Below are positions 18,995 through 27,455 of a stretch of 64,000 bases of DNA, piece by piece. The notes under the pieces are model-generated. The model did not search any database and was not told the origin of the DNA. It saw only the letters and a program-made list of their open reading frames with translations. Position numbers and translations under genes: made by a program. The first letter of the stretch is position 1. Each line of letters begins with the position of its first letter. Source of the stretch: CAWBCR01 sp963787375 (GTDB lineage Bacteria; Chloroflexota; Anaerolineae; Aggregatilineales; UBA3940); contig CAWBCR010000008.1 of the NCBI GenBank assembly GCA_963787375.1, positions 36,934-100,933 of the forward strand, read 5' to 3'.

Positions 18995-19570
18995 ATGACC
19001 AATTATCCCGATGAAGAAGTCCGCGCGTTTGTGATCGCCGCCCACAGCGACCTGGAGACGGTCAAAGCTACCCTGGCCGAGCATCCCGACTGGCTCAACG
19101 TCGAATACGACTGGGGGCCGGGCGGCAAGGAGACGCCGCTCGGAGCAGCGGGGCATGTCGGCAACCGCCCGATTGTCGAGTACCTGCTCGATCTGGGCGC
19201 GCCGAACAATATCTGCGTCGCCGCCATGCTGGCCCGCGCCGGCGACGTGGCCCGCTTTCTGGCGGAAGACCCGGCGCAGGCGACGGCCAGAGGTACCCAC
19301 GGCATCCCGTTGATGGTTCACGCCGCGATGGGTGGCGATGTGGGGATCGTGGAGCAGATTGTGGCGGCGGGCGGCGGTGAGGGCACTAAGCAAGCCCTGG
19401 TCGGCGCGGTGATGAAGGGGCGGCTGGAGATGACACGCTGGCTGCTGGATCACGGCGCGGACGACCTGACGCTGAAGAACCACTTCGATAAAACGCTGCT
19501 CCAGATGGCCGAGGAAAGCGGTTTCGACGAGATCGCCGCGCTGCTGCGCGAGCGTGGGGCGGTGGGCTAG
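18995..19570 (+). CDS. Ankyrin-repeat protein
   Basis: 191-residue soluble protein with about four degenerate ankyrin repeats: TPLGAAGHVGNRPIVEYLLDLGAP, HGIPLMVHAAMGGDVGIVEQI, ALVGAVMKGRLEMTRWLLDHGAD and TLLQMAEESGFDEIAALLRERGA. A likely protein-protein interaction module with no catalytic domain. AGAGGAG precedes the ATG; TACAAT about 35 bases upstream is a plausible -10. Its stop overlaps the 3' end of the convergent methyltransferase gene. Confidence 0.85.
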   Translation: MTNYPDEEVRAFVIAAHSDLETVKATLAEHPDWLNVEYDWGPGGKETPLGAAGHVGNRPIVEYLLDLGAPNNICVAAMLARAGDVARFLAEDPAQATARGTHGIPLMVHAAMGGDVGIVEQIVAAGGGEGTKQALVGAVMKGRLEMTRWLLDHGADDLTLKNHFDKTLLQMAEESGFDEIAALLRERGAVG

Positions 19571-20313
19571 CGGGTCGCGACCATCACCGCTCGGCCTGTC
19601 CCCAGCGAAAACGGCTGGGTGGTGAACAGGTTGTAGCCGCTGCACGCGGAGAAGCCTGCCCCCAGCATCAGCCCGACCATCTCGCGGTAGGTGTACAGCC
19701 GCATCGCCATCTCGTGGCGCTCCACCCGCCCATCCTGTATCAGCAGGTACTGGCGATACGCCGTCCCGCTGGGCGGGTCGTAATCGCGCCGTTCCAGCAC
19801 GGTCAGCCCGCTGTCAAGCTCGGCCCAGCCCCGGCCATGCAGCACCGGCAGCAGCGACTCCGCGACGTGCGTGTCGAGGACGAAGCGCGCGCCGGGCTTC
19901 AGCGCCGCAGCGACCGCCCGCAGAAACGTCAGATTACCCGTGTCGTCGAAGTAGCCGAAGCTCTCCCACCAGCAGTACGCCCCGTCGAAGTCGGCGGAAT
20001 CGGGCAGGCTGCGCATGTCGCTCTCGATGGGGGTGAAGGCGCTGCCCAGCCCATTCTGCGCGGCGGTGGCGCTGGCGTCCGCCAGCAACGCCGCCTCCAC
20101 GTCGACCCCGGTCACGCGATAGCCGCGCCGCGCCAGGTCGATGGCGATGCGGCCCGCCCCGCACGGCACGTCGAGCAGCCGGGCCGGCACCGAGATCTCC
20201 AGCAGCGCTTCGATGTAATCGGCCTCGCGGTGCGTGTCCTCCGCCGATTTGGCCTGCCGGTAGGCGTTGAACAGCAGGTTCGGCGAATCAGCCGCTGGTT
20301 CCTGTGCCATCAT
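19567..20313 (-). CDS. Class I SAM-dependent methyltransferase
   Basis: 248-residue Rossmann-fold methyltransferase. Motif I is LLDVPCGAGRIAIDLARRG (about residues 57-75), followed by the acidic end of strand 2 (VTGVDVEAALL) and the DGAYCWWESFGYFDD region. No target-recognition domain, so the substrate is unknown. The start codon overlaps the stop of the upstream WXG100 gene, so the two are probably cotranscribed. Confidence 0.87.
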   Translation of the reverse strand: MMAQEPAADSPNLLFNAYRQAKSAEDTHREADYIEALLEISVPARLLDVPCGAGRIAIDLARRGYRVTGVDVEAALLADASATAAQNGLGSAFTPIESDMRSLPDSADFDGAYCWWESFGYFDDTGNLTFLRAVAAALKPGARFVLDTHVAESLLPVLHGRGWAELDSGLTVLERRDYDPPSGTAYRQYLLIQDGRVERHEMAMRLYTYREMVGLMLGAGFSACSGYNLFTTQPFSLGTGRAVMVATR

Positions 20314-21125
20314 CAGAACTTTTCGCTGACGTCGTGGTCAATATCGTCGAACTTGTCTCCGGCTGCGCCGCCCTCGAACTTCATACCCTGGCTGCCCGCG
20401 CCGCTGTCGAACTTGAAGCCCTGGTCGCCTGCGCCGCTGTCAAATTTAATGCCTTGGCTGCCGTCGTCCGGCGGGGGGTGGCTCTCCACCTTGAAGCTCT
20501 GGTTGCCTTCAACTTTCGGAAATACGTCGCCCGCGAACTTGTTGGCCGGGTTGCCCTCGACTTTGGGGAACGCGTCACCTGCGAACTTGTTGGCCGGGTT
20601 GCCTTCGACTTTGGGGAACACGTCGCCCGCGAACTTGTCGCCCACATTGCCTTCGAACTTGGCGAATTTGTCGCCCGCCACACCTGCCGGGTTGCCTTCG
20701 ACCTTGGGGAACACGTCGCCCGCGAATTTGTTGGCCGGATTGCCCTCGACCTTCGGGAATGCGAAGGGCCCGTTGTCCAACCCTACCCGCGAGCCGACCC
20801 CACCGCCCGCACCCGCCGCAGCGCCCTCTCCGGAAAACAGATGCGCGGTTTCCTGTTCCGCCTCGCTGAACCCGTAGGCGATGGCGCGCATCACGTCGGC
20901 GGCCTGCTGAAGCGCCGCGACCAGCCGGTTGAGCGCCGGCTCGACCTCATTCTGCATTTCGGCGTAGAAGGCGTCGGCCCCCTTGCCGATCCAGCCCCCT
21001 GACCGCAGCTCGTCGACCTGGTTGACGATGGCCTTGAGCATCCGCCCGATATCGTCGCCCTGCCTGTCACACGTCTGCGCGGCTTTCGACAGCTTCCCGT
21101 AGTCAACCTGGATATCTTTAGCCAT
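20313..21125 (-). CDS. WXG100-like protein with C-terminal tandem repeats
   Basis: 270-residue protein. Residues 1-95 form the helical hairpin of a WXG100/ESX protein: VDYGKLSKAAQTCDRQGDDI, the turn GGWIGKGADAFYAEM (W-I-G) and a second helix ending FSEAEQETAHLF. A glycine-rich hinge follows, then about six units of FPKVEGNPANKFAGDV (15-16 residues), then three shorter units of type GSQGFKFDSGAGD, ending KFDDIDHDVSEKF. A canonical WXG100 protein stops near residue 100, so the repeat tail is additional. No type VII ATPase gene is visible here. Cotranscribed with the methyltransferase. Confidence 0.8.
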   Translation of the reverse strand: MAKDIQVDYGKLSKAAQTCDRQGDDIGRMLKAIVNQVDELRSGGWIGKGADAFYAEMQNEVEPALNRLVAALQQAADVMRAIAYGFSEAEQETAHLFSGEGAAAGAGGGVGSRVGLDNGPFAFPKVEGNPANKFAGDVFPKVEGNPAGVAGDKFAKFEGNVGDKFAGDVFPKVEGNPANKFAGDAFPKVEGNPANKFAGDVFPKVEGNQSFKVESHPPPDDGSQGIKFDSGAGDQGFKFDSGAGSQGMKFEGGAAGDKFDDIDHDVSEKF

Positions 21126-21245
21126 GGTGTCTTCCCCTGCATCCCCCCCTGTCCGATCATCCCATCATACCCGTAACTGCGAGTGGGGCAAGTGTCCGGG
21201 GGGCCTGTTCAGGGCTACAATGGGTGCGTCACACAGGAGAATCGC

Positions 21246-21965
21246 ATGTCATTCATCATTACGCTGTACGTACGCGAGGGGATCGTCATGGCCAGCGACA
21301 GCCGCCTGATGCTCTCCGCGCAGCAGAAACAGGGCAGCACACAGGTCATCCAGATGGGCGTCGGCCTGTCCGATTCGACTTACAAGACGTTCCTCACGCT
21401 GAACAACATCGGCATCTCGTACTTTGGCATGCCGGAAGTCGCCGGGGTGCCGATCACCGGCTACATCGAGTCGTTCATCGCCGAGGAGATTTACCGCCAC
21501 GACTACACCATCGACCAGGTGCCGCAGGCCATCATCGACTACTTCGCGCGGCTGGAGCTGCAGCCCGACAGCGGCTTCATCGTGGCCGGCTACCGGGCGG
21601 GTGACAGCGGCCTGGAGCAGCAGGTGTGGGAGGCGTTCGTCAAGACCGGGCAGGTCAACCGGCTGAACCAGCCCGGCCAGTGGGGCGCGTCGTGGCGCGG
21701 CACCACCGACATCCTGACACGGCTGCTGATGCCGACCGCCCTCAAGGGCGACGACGATGAATACAAGCCGCTGCCGCACTACCCGATCCAGTGGGGCTTC
21801 TTCACGCTTCAGGACGCCATCGACTACGCCATCTACGCGGTGAAGGTCACCGCCGACACGATGCGCTTCCACCCGCGCCCCAAGGTGGTCGGCGGCCCGA
21901 TTGACGTGCTGGTCATCAAGCCGGAGAACGGTTTCTGGGTGCGCTACAAGGACTTGCAGGCGTAG
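21246..21965 (+). CDS. Proteasome-like Ntn-hydrolase family protein
   Basis: 239-residue protein whose N-terminus aligns with proteasome/HslV beta subunits. After removal of Met1, Ser1 would be the nucleophile, and Asp17 and Arg19 (in GIVMASDSR) fall exactly at the conserved beta-subunit positions. A lysine in STYKTFLTLNNIGISYFGMPE would correspond to Lys33 with a 13-residue insertion. No signal peptide. The context (a flavodoxin gene converging from downstream) gives no function. This is my own alignment by eye; a general Ntn hydrolase is the safest call. Confidence 0.6.
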   Translation: MSFIITLYVREGIVMASDSRLMLSAQQKQGSTQVIQMGVGLSDSTYKTFLTLNNIGISYFGMPEVAGVPITGYIESFIAEEIYRHDYTIDQVPQAIIDYFARLELQPDSGFIVAGYRAGDSGLEQQVWEAFVKTGQVNRLNQPGQWGASWRGTTDILTRLLMPTALKGDDDEYKPLPHYPIQWGFFTLQDAIDYAIYAVKVTADTMRFHPRPKVVGGPIDVLVIKPENGFWVRYKDLQA

Positions 21966-21966
21966 C

Positions 21967-22434
21967 CTAGTCGGGCTGCGCCCCGGCCTTCTCCACCAGC
22001 GACGCGGCCCATGCTTTGGCCCGCTCGATCTCGCCCTCGACCAGCGGGCCCTCGTGGCTCTTTTCGATGTAGAAAGCTTGCGGCGTCGCGATAAGCTTGC
22101 AGCCCAGCCGGCGCAGCTTGGCGGCCAGCTTGGGCGCAGCCGCGTTGAAGCCCGCCTTCGGCTCGACGTAGCGCGTGTCGAAGGTAGCCATCATCGCGCC
22201 GCTTAGCGACCGCTTGGGCAGCGCCTTGACCGCGTCGCGCACATCGTGCGGCATGTTGGCGTTATGCACCGGGCAGCCCATCACCAGCAGGTCGACGTCG
22301 CTCAGGTCGGCTGCGGTCAGTTCCTTGAGGTCGATCAGGCGCGTCGGCCCCGCCTGCTCGACCGTCTCGGCGATAGCCTCGGCGATCTTCTGTGTGTTGC
22401 CAAACAGCGATGCGTATACGACCAGCGTGTTCAT
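21967..22434 (-). CDS. Flavodoxin-domain protein
   Basis: 155-residue FMN-binding flavodoxin-like protein. The phosphate-binding loop is YASLFGNTQKIAEAIAE at residues 7-23, and the flavin-contact region is LLVMGCPVHNANMPHDV. GAMMATFDTRYVEPKAGFNAAA is a feature of flavodoxin-like proteins in environmental genomes. AAGGAG precedes the ATG. Probable electron carrier or stress-related quinone reductase; partner unknown. Confidence 0.85.
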   Translation of the reverse strand: MNTLVVYASLFGNTQKIAEAIAETVEQAGPTRLIDLKELTAADLSDVDLLVMGCPVHNANMPHDVRDAVKALPKRSLSGAMMATFDTRYVEPKAGFNAAAPKLAAKLRRLGCKLIATPQAFYIEKSHEGPLVEGEIERAKAWAASLVEKAGAQPD

Positions 22435-22542
22435 CCTCGATGCTCCTTGTCAGTAGGTCCAACACCGCTATCGTATACGCATAACCCTGCCCAGAGTTGC
22501 CGGGATGAGCCCCGGCCTCCTCGGTCAATCGCACGGCGGTGG

Positions 22543-22562
22543 GGGCGACCGGCTGGTCGCCC
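22543..22562. repeat. Short GGGC-type hairpin
   Basis: GGGCGACC-ggct-GGTCGCCC just beyond the 3' end of the beta-propeller lipoprotein gene; likely doubles as its terminator. Confidence 0.55.
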
Positions 22563-22574
22563 CGCTGCCCCCGC

Positions 22575-23805
22575 CTACGGCACCATCTGCACGAACTCCC
22601 CGTCGGCCAGCTTGACCGGCGCGCTGCTACCGTCGGCGGCGATCCGCCACAGCGTGGTGCTGCCGCCGCCGTTGATGTCGACGGCCTCGACCAGCAGCGT
22701 GTTCGCGTCGAGCCACGCCTCCGGCTTGTAATACGCGCCGGCGTCGGCGGTGGCGACCACCTGCGAGCTGACCAGGTCGTTGCTGACCGCCACCCAGCCC
22801 TGCTCGTTGTCAGGCTGCCCGCGCGCCAGCCCGAAGGCCAGCCGCATGCCGTCGGGGCTGAAGCGTGCCGACCCCATCCGCGTGAAGTCGATGCCGTCCG
22901 GCAGCGTGATGATCTGCGTGCCGCCCCCCTGGATCGTCAGCACTTCGATATTCTGGCAGCTCAGCGCGATCTGCGTCACGTCCGCCGAGAAGTCGTCGAC
23001 GCAGATGATGCGCGAGTTGTCGGCGGGCAGCAGTGGCGTCGACTGCGCCGCTGCCCATGTCGTAGCGATACAGGCTGGAATACCCGCCAAACGGGATGTA
23101 GCCGCCCAGCCCGCTCGGCTCGATGCTGTAGAACAGGCTCTGCCCGTCATCCGACCAGCGCCACGGGATCAGGTAGCTGCCTAATTCGCTGGTCTGGCTG
23201 GCGATCTGCTGCACGTTCGAGCCGTCCAGGTTGGCGGTGAACAGCGCCGACGGGACGCCATTGGTGGCATTCTGGAAGTCGCTGACGCTCCACGCGATGC
23301 GCGGCGGGTTGTTGCCGTCGCCGGGCCACACCGCGATCCCGTTGGGCTGGCCGCCGCCCGCCTGCGTGATGAAGTCCAGCGGCGTGGCGTTGCCCCCGGT
23401 GATGCTGAACACCGCCGGCTGGTTGTTCTGGTAGCCGACCACCACCAGCGTGTCGCCCGCCATGCCCGTCAGCATATACGGGCCGGGGTAGAACTCGAAG
23501 CTCAGGGTAGCGAGCGGCGTCTGTGCGCCCGTCTGCGTGTCGACCTGCACGAGCTGGTTATCCGCCGTGTGCACCAGCACCGACGGCGCGGGCGGGGCGG
23601 GCGGCAGCGTGGCCTCCGGGGCCGTGGTCGGCGGGACAGCGGGTACCGACGTCGGGCTGGCGGGTGGGATGCCCGTCCCGCCGAAGCCGGGGGGCAGGCT
23701 GGTGGGCGGGACGGGCGTCCCGCCGAAGCCGGGTATGTTGCAGGCCAGCGCGGCGGCAGCCAGCGCCGCGGCGGCGATCAGTGTGACATGGAAGCGTTTG
23801 AACAT
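22575..23805 (-). CDS. Lipoprotein with TolB-like beta-propeller, one frame break
   Basis: Begins MFKRFHVTLIAAAALAAAALACN, a lipoprotein signal with lipobox LAC at Cys22, then repeated PGFGGT and proline-rich linker sequence to about residue 75. The remainder has repeated WD/TolB-like blades (VLVHTADNQLVQVDTQTG, RWSDDGQSLFYSI, ARFSPDGMRLAFGLA). The frame breaks near 23045: MGSGAVDA continues in the next frame as TPLLPADNSRIICVDDFSAD and runs to the stop at 22575, giving about 410 residues. AGGAGA precedes the start. Expected outside the membrane; binding partner unknown. Confidence 0.82.
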
Positions 23806-23989
23806 ATGGGTCTCCTGTTATGCCGTCTATCGTCCTTCCCGATCATAGCGCGGAATCGGCTCGCCGGGGGCAAACCACCTGCCCCCAATGGGATTGTAAT
23901 CAGCGTTTCATGCCGTCTTGTCTGACGATGTGGCTCCGCCTTGATGACTTAGAATCAGCGTACGTTCTGCCGATTTTACGAGCCTTCGA

Positions 23990-24190
23990 CTCAGCAAGTT
24001 CCCTGTTCATCCTTCAGGTCTCATCCTCTCTGCGCGCTCTGCGCTCTCTGCGGTTAGTCTTTGTTTTTTCTTCCTTTGCGCTCTTTGCGTCTTTGCGGTG
24101 AGTCTTCTCTCTTCCCCTCCGCGCTCTCTGCGGTTAATCTTTGTCTTTTCTTCCTTTGCGCTCTTTGCGGTGAGGTTTCTCTCCGTCCCT
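23990..24190. repeat. CTTTGCG/CTCTGCGG-type dispersed repeat
   Basis: Three tandem, degenerate blocks such as CTTCCTTTGCGCTCTTTGCG and CTCTCTGCGGTTAATC. In the reverse frame they give the spurious peptides LTAESAERAE and LTAKTQRAQR that are common in metagenome translations. This class of interspersed sequence is seen in many environmental bacterial genomes and is not a gene. It lies within the 469-base gap 23806-24274 between the beta-propeller lipoprotein and murD; I see nothing else in that gap beyond the murD upstream region. Confidence 0.7.
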
Positions 24191-24274
24191 TCCCGATGTG
24201 CGAATCCGCGCAAGTCGTGATAGCATGTCGGTGTATTCGTGCGACCGGCCCGCAATCCACCCGGGAGTCCGCCT

Positions 24275-25654
24275 GTGACCGATCCTCTCCACGGCAAGAA
24301 CGTGATCATTCTGGGGCTGGCCCGTCAGGGCACGGCGCTGGCCCACTGGCTGTGTGACAACGGCGCGAAGGTCACCGTCAGCGACATGCGCACGGCAGAT
24401 AAGCTCGCCGGGCCGCTCAAAGAGCTGGAGGGCCTGCCGATCACCTACGTGTTCGGTGAGCACCCGCTGTACCTGCTCAATAGCGCCGACCTGCTGTGCC
24501 TGTCGGGCGGGGTGCCGGTCGACGCGCCGTTCGTGCAGGAGGCCGTCAAGCGCGGCGTCAAACTCAGCAACGATGCGCAGTTGTTCCTGGAGCGCTGCCC
24601 GTGCCACGTGATCGGCATCACCGGCTCGGCGGGCAAGACGACCACCACTACGCTCGTCGGGCGGATGTGCGAGGCCGCCGACATGCTGCCCTGGGTCGGC
24701 GGCAACATCGGCAACCCGCTGATCGGCGACCTGCCCCACGTCAGGCCGACGGACATCGTCGTGATGGAGTTGTCGAGCTTCCAGTTGGAGATCATGACCG
24801 CCAGCCCGCACGTCGCCGCCATCCTCAACCTGACCCCCAACCACCTCGACCGGCACCACACGATGGAGGCTTACGTCGAGGCCAAGGCGCACATCCTCGA
24901 CAACCAGCTTGTCGGCGACATGGCCGTGCTGAACCGCGACGACCCGACCACCTACGCCCTGCGCGACCGCGTCCGGCAGGAGGTCGCGACGTTCAGCGGG
25001 CAGTACCCCGCCGACGTGGGCGCGTGGCTGATGGTCGATAAGCTGATGTGCCGCCCGACCTTCACCACGCCGATGGAAGTTGTGTGCAATGTCGACGAGA
25101 TCCCGCTGCGCGGGCATCACAACGTGATGAACGTGCTGGCTGCCTGCGCCATCGCCGGGGTGGCGGATGTGCCGGTCGAGGCCATGCGCGCGGCGATCCT
25201 GACCTTCGAGCCGGTCGAGCACCGGCTGGAGGTGGTGCGGACGTGGATGGATGTGACCTTCGTCAACGACTCGATTGCCACCGCGCCGGAGCGCGTCATC
25301 GCGGCGCTGGACGCCTACAGGGATGAGCCGGTCGTGCTCCTGCTGGGCGGTCGGGACAAGAAGCTGCCCTGGGGCGACCTGGCGAAACTGGCCGTCGAGC
25401 GCTGCCGTGCTATCATTACCTTTGGCGAGGCAGGCCGCATGATCGCCGAGGCGATGGCCGCCGAGCGCACCGCGCAGGGCTGCGCCATCCCCATCGAGCA
25501 GGCCAGTACGATGGAGGACGCGGTGACGCTGTCCGCGCAGATGGCCACCGACGGCGACGTGGTGCTGCTGTCGCCGGGCGGCACCAGCTTCGACGCCTAC
25601 GAGGATTTCACCGTGCGCGGCGCGGCCTTCAGGAAGCTGGTGGGCCGGCTGTGA
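24275..25654 (+). CDS. murD: UDP-N-acetylmuramoyl-L-alanine--D-glutamate ligase
   Basis: Cytoplasmic ATP-dependent ligase adding D-Glu to UDP-MurNAc-L-Ala. 459 residues from GTG 24275 (GGGAG upstream). The N-terminal Rossmann domain is VIILGLARQGTALAHWL; the P-loop ITGSAGKTTTTT is near residue 116; central motifs are LTPNHLDRHHTM and VLNRDDPT; the C-terminal domain has FVNDSIATAPERVIAAL and VVLLLGGRDKKLPW. It resumes the dcw order 22 kb after mraY. Its stop overlaps a possible GTG of the following DUF559 gene. Confidence 0.96.
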   Translation: MTDPLHGKNVIILGLARQGTALAHWLCDNGAKVTVSDMRTADKLAGPLKELEGLPITYVFGEHPLYLLNSADLLCLSGGVPVDAPFVQEAVKRGVKLSNDAQLFLERCPCHVIGITGSAGKTTTTTLVGRMCEAADMLPWVGGNIGNPLIGDLPHVRPTDIVVMELSSFQLEIMTASPHVAAILNLTPNHLDRHHTMEAYVEAKAHILDNQLVGDMAVLNRDDPTTYALRDRVRQEVATFSGQYPADVGAWLMVDKLMCRPTFTTPMEVVCNVDEIPLRGHHNVMNVLAACAIAGVADVPVEAMRAAILTFEPVEHRLEVVRTWMDVTFVNDSIATAPERVIAALDAYRDEPVVLLLGGRDKKLPWGDLAKLAVERCRAIITFGEAGRMIAEAMAAERTAQGCAIPIEQASTMEDAVTLSAQMATDGDVVLLSPGGTSFDAYEDFTVRGAAFRKLVGRL

Positions 25655-25683
25655 CCCTCACCCGGCAGCGGAGACCGATACAT

Positions 25684-26100
25684 ATGGCACGCAAGAAGGC
25701 CATGCCGCGCGGGCTGCTCGAAGCCAGCCGACACCTGAGGCAAAGGGCCACGCCACCGGAAGACCTGTTATGGGCGCGCCTGCGTGATCGGCAGGTAGCT
25801 GGCAGCAAATTCCGGCGGCAGGCAGTGATCGGGAAGTTCGTAGGTGACTTCTACTGTCACGAGAGCCGCCTGATCGTCGAGCTGGATGGCAGCGTGCACG
25901 ATATGCCAGAAGTCGCCGACCGCGACATCAGTCGTCAGACGTATCTCGAAGAGCAGGGTTACACGGTCATTCGCTTTCGCAACGACGAAGTTGAACGGGA
26001 CATGAACATGGTACTGGAAACGATCCGCCATTACGTAAAAGACCCCCTTGCCACCGACCTCCCCTCTCCCTCCGGGAGAGGGGCCGGGGGTGAGGGTTAA
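25684..26100 (+). CDS. DUF559 endonuclease-like protein (Vsr fold)
   Basis: 138-residue protein with the DUF559 pattern: LRQRATPPEDLLWARLRDRQ, KFRRQAVIGKFVGDFYC, then LIVELDGSVHD and VIRFRNDEVERDM. The D...E-L-D arrangement corresponds to the PD-(D/E)xK active site of Vsr/MutH-type nucleases. ATG 25684 has GGAGA upstream; GTG 25651, overlapping the murD stop, is an alternative. The last 14 or so residues (DLPSPSGRGAGGEG) and the stop region are encoded by a dispersed hairpin repeat, which suggests the original C-terminus was replaced. Cellular role unknown. Confidence 0.85.
   Translation: MARKKAMPRGLLEASRHLRQRATPPEDLLWARLRDRQVAGSKFRRQAVIGKFVGDFYCHESRLIVELDGSVHDMPEVADRDISRQTYLEEQGYTVIRFRNDEVERDMNMVLETIRHYVKDPLATDLPSPSGRGAGGEG
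26056..26097. repeat. Dispersed CTCACCCC/CTCTCC-type repeat, copy 2
   Basis: Hairpin CCCCTCTCCC-tcc-GGGAGAGGGG (26061-26083) followed by GCCGGGGGTGAGGG. It overlaps the 3' end of the DUF559 gene and ends 5 bases before the ftsW start codon, so its GGGTGAGGG end may serve as the ftsW ribosome-binding site. Confidence 0.75.
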
Positions 26101-26101
26101 T

Positions 26102-27388
26102 ATGGCCACCACCACCTCCGATCAGGTTCCACAGCAGCAGGAGCAGGACGGCAGCCCGGTCGCGGCGGGAGCGCCTGCCGCCTTCGACTTCGACGTCTAC
26201 CTCGTGCTGGTCGTCGCCGCGCTGATCGCCATCGGCCTGCTGATGGTGTACAGCACCACCTTCGACTGGAGCTACCTCCAGTATGGCTCGCCGGTGCGCA
26301 TCTTTCTGAACCAGGTGCGCTCGGTCGCCATCGGCGTGACGATGATGGTCATCATGTGGCGCTTCGACTACCGCATCCTGCGCGACCGGCGGGTGGCGCT
26401 GGCCATCATGGTCGTGACGATTGTCGCGCTGGGCGCGCTGCTGCTGCTCAACAATAATCTCAAGCTGGGCGCGCAGCGCTCGTTCATCGGCGGCTCGATC
26501 CAGCCCGGCGAGGCCGCCAAGCTGGCGGTGATCATCTATTTCGGCGCGTGGCTGGCCTCGCGGCAGGACAAGCTGCACAACCTCGGCTACGGGTTGATCC
26601 CGTTCTCGATCCTCGTCGGCGCGGTCGGCGGCCTGATCGTTCTCCAGCCCGACCTGAGCACGGCGTTCATCATCATGATGACCGCCTGGACGATGTTCTT
26701 CCTGGCCGGGGCCAACATCGTCCAGATTCTGCTGGCAGGGGCCGGTGCCGGGGTGGTCGGCTATCTGCTGACCACCCAGTTCGATTATGCTCGCACCCGC
26801 CTGGTGGCCCACCTGCAAGCCATGCGCGACCTGCGCCAGGCGTCGTGGCACGTGCAGCAGGCGATCATCGCCTTTACCGCGCCCGGTGAGCGGCCCGGTG
26901 GCTCCTTTTCGCCCAACTGGTTCGGCGTGGGGCTGGGCCAGAGCCGCCAGAAGTTCGGCTTCTTGCCTGCTGCCCACACCGACAGCATCTTCGCCATCAT
27001 CGGCGAGGAGCTGGGATTGTTCGGCTGTCTGGTGGTGGTGACGTTGCTGGTGCTGTTCGTGTGGCGCGCCTACAAGGTATCGAGCACGGCGCAGGAGCCG
27101 TTCGGTGCGCTGCTGGCGGCGGGTATCGGCACGTGGATTGCCTATGAGGCGCTGCTGAACATCGCGGTGATGACGGCGGTGATCCCCTTCACCGGTGTGC
27201 CGCTGCCGTTCATCAGCTATGGCGGCTCGAACCTGGTGACGGTCATGACCGGCGTGGGCCTGCTGTTGAGCATCTCGCGGCGCAGGCCGTTCCCGCGCCG
27301 CCGGCAGGATGGCACCTATATCCGCCCGGCCACGAACCGCTACCGCCGGCTGGCCCGCGTGGGGCGCAAGGGCAGCATCGAGTATTGA
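26102..27388 (+). CDS. ftsW: FtsW/RodA family peptidoglycan glycosyltransferase
   Basis: 428-residue SEDS-family membrane protein that polymerises lipid II. Nine to ten TM segments begin at about residue 25 (VYLVLVVAALIAIGLLMVYS). Family motifs are GGSIQPGEAAKLAVIIYF (about 150), LQPDLSTAFIIMMTAW (about 187), a large extracytoplasmic loop rich in charged residues (about 225-300) and the C-terminal PLPFISYGGSNLVTVMTGVG. Placement between murD and murG points to the divisome protein FtsW rather than RodA. The ATG at 26102 directly follows the repeat that ends the DUF559 gene. Confidence 0.92.
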   Translation: MATTTSDQVPQQQEQDGSPVAAGAPAAFDFDVYLVLVVAALIAIGLLMVYSTTFDWSYLQYGSPVRIFLNQVRSVAIGVTMMVIMWRFDYRILRDRRVALAIMVVTIVALGALLLLNNNLKLGAQRSFIGGSIQPGEAAKLAVIIYFGAWLASRQDKLHNLGYGLIPFSILVGAVGGLIVLQPDLSTAFIIMMTAWTMFFLAGANIVQILLAGAGAGVVGYLLTTQFDYARTRLVAHLQAMRDLRQASWHVQQAIIAFTAPGERPGGSFSPNWFGVGLGQSRQKFGFLPAAHTDSIFAIIGEELGLFGCLVVVTLLVLFVWRAYKVSSTAQEPFGALLAAGIGTWIAYEALLNIAVMTAVIPFTGVPLPFISYGGSNLVTVMTGVGLLLSISRRRPFPRRRQDGTYIRPATNRYRRLARVGRKGSIEY

Positions 27389-27455
27389 TTAACGCTGCCG
27401 TACAGCCTTTGGCTTATAGCTAATTGCTATTGCCTTCCGAGTCGGGGGTGACGTG

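Noticed and set aside
20304..21002. Plus-strand repetitive frame (ARELVGRVAFDFGEHV-type) opposite the WXG100 gene
   Set aside because: It is the antisense image of the FPKVEGN repeats; the minus frame has the WXG fold, start and coupling to the next gene.
20313..21125. A complete type VII secretion locus
   Set aside because: Only the WXG100-like gene is present; no FtsK/SpoIIIE-type ATPase or other secretion component is nearby.
24007..24309. Minus-strand peptides of type LTAKTQRAQR and LTAESAERAE
   Set aside because: Known kind of spurious translation of CTTTGCG interspersed repeats.
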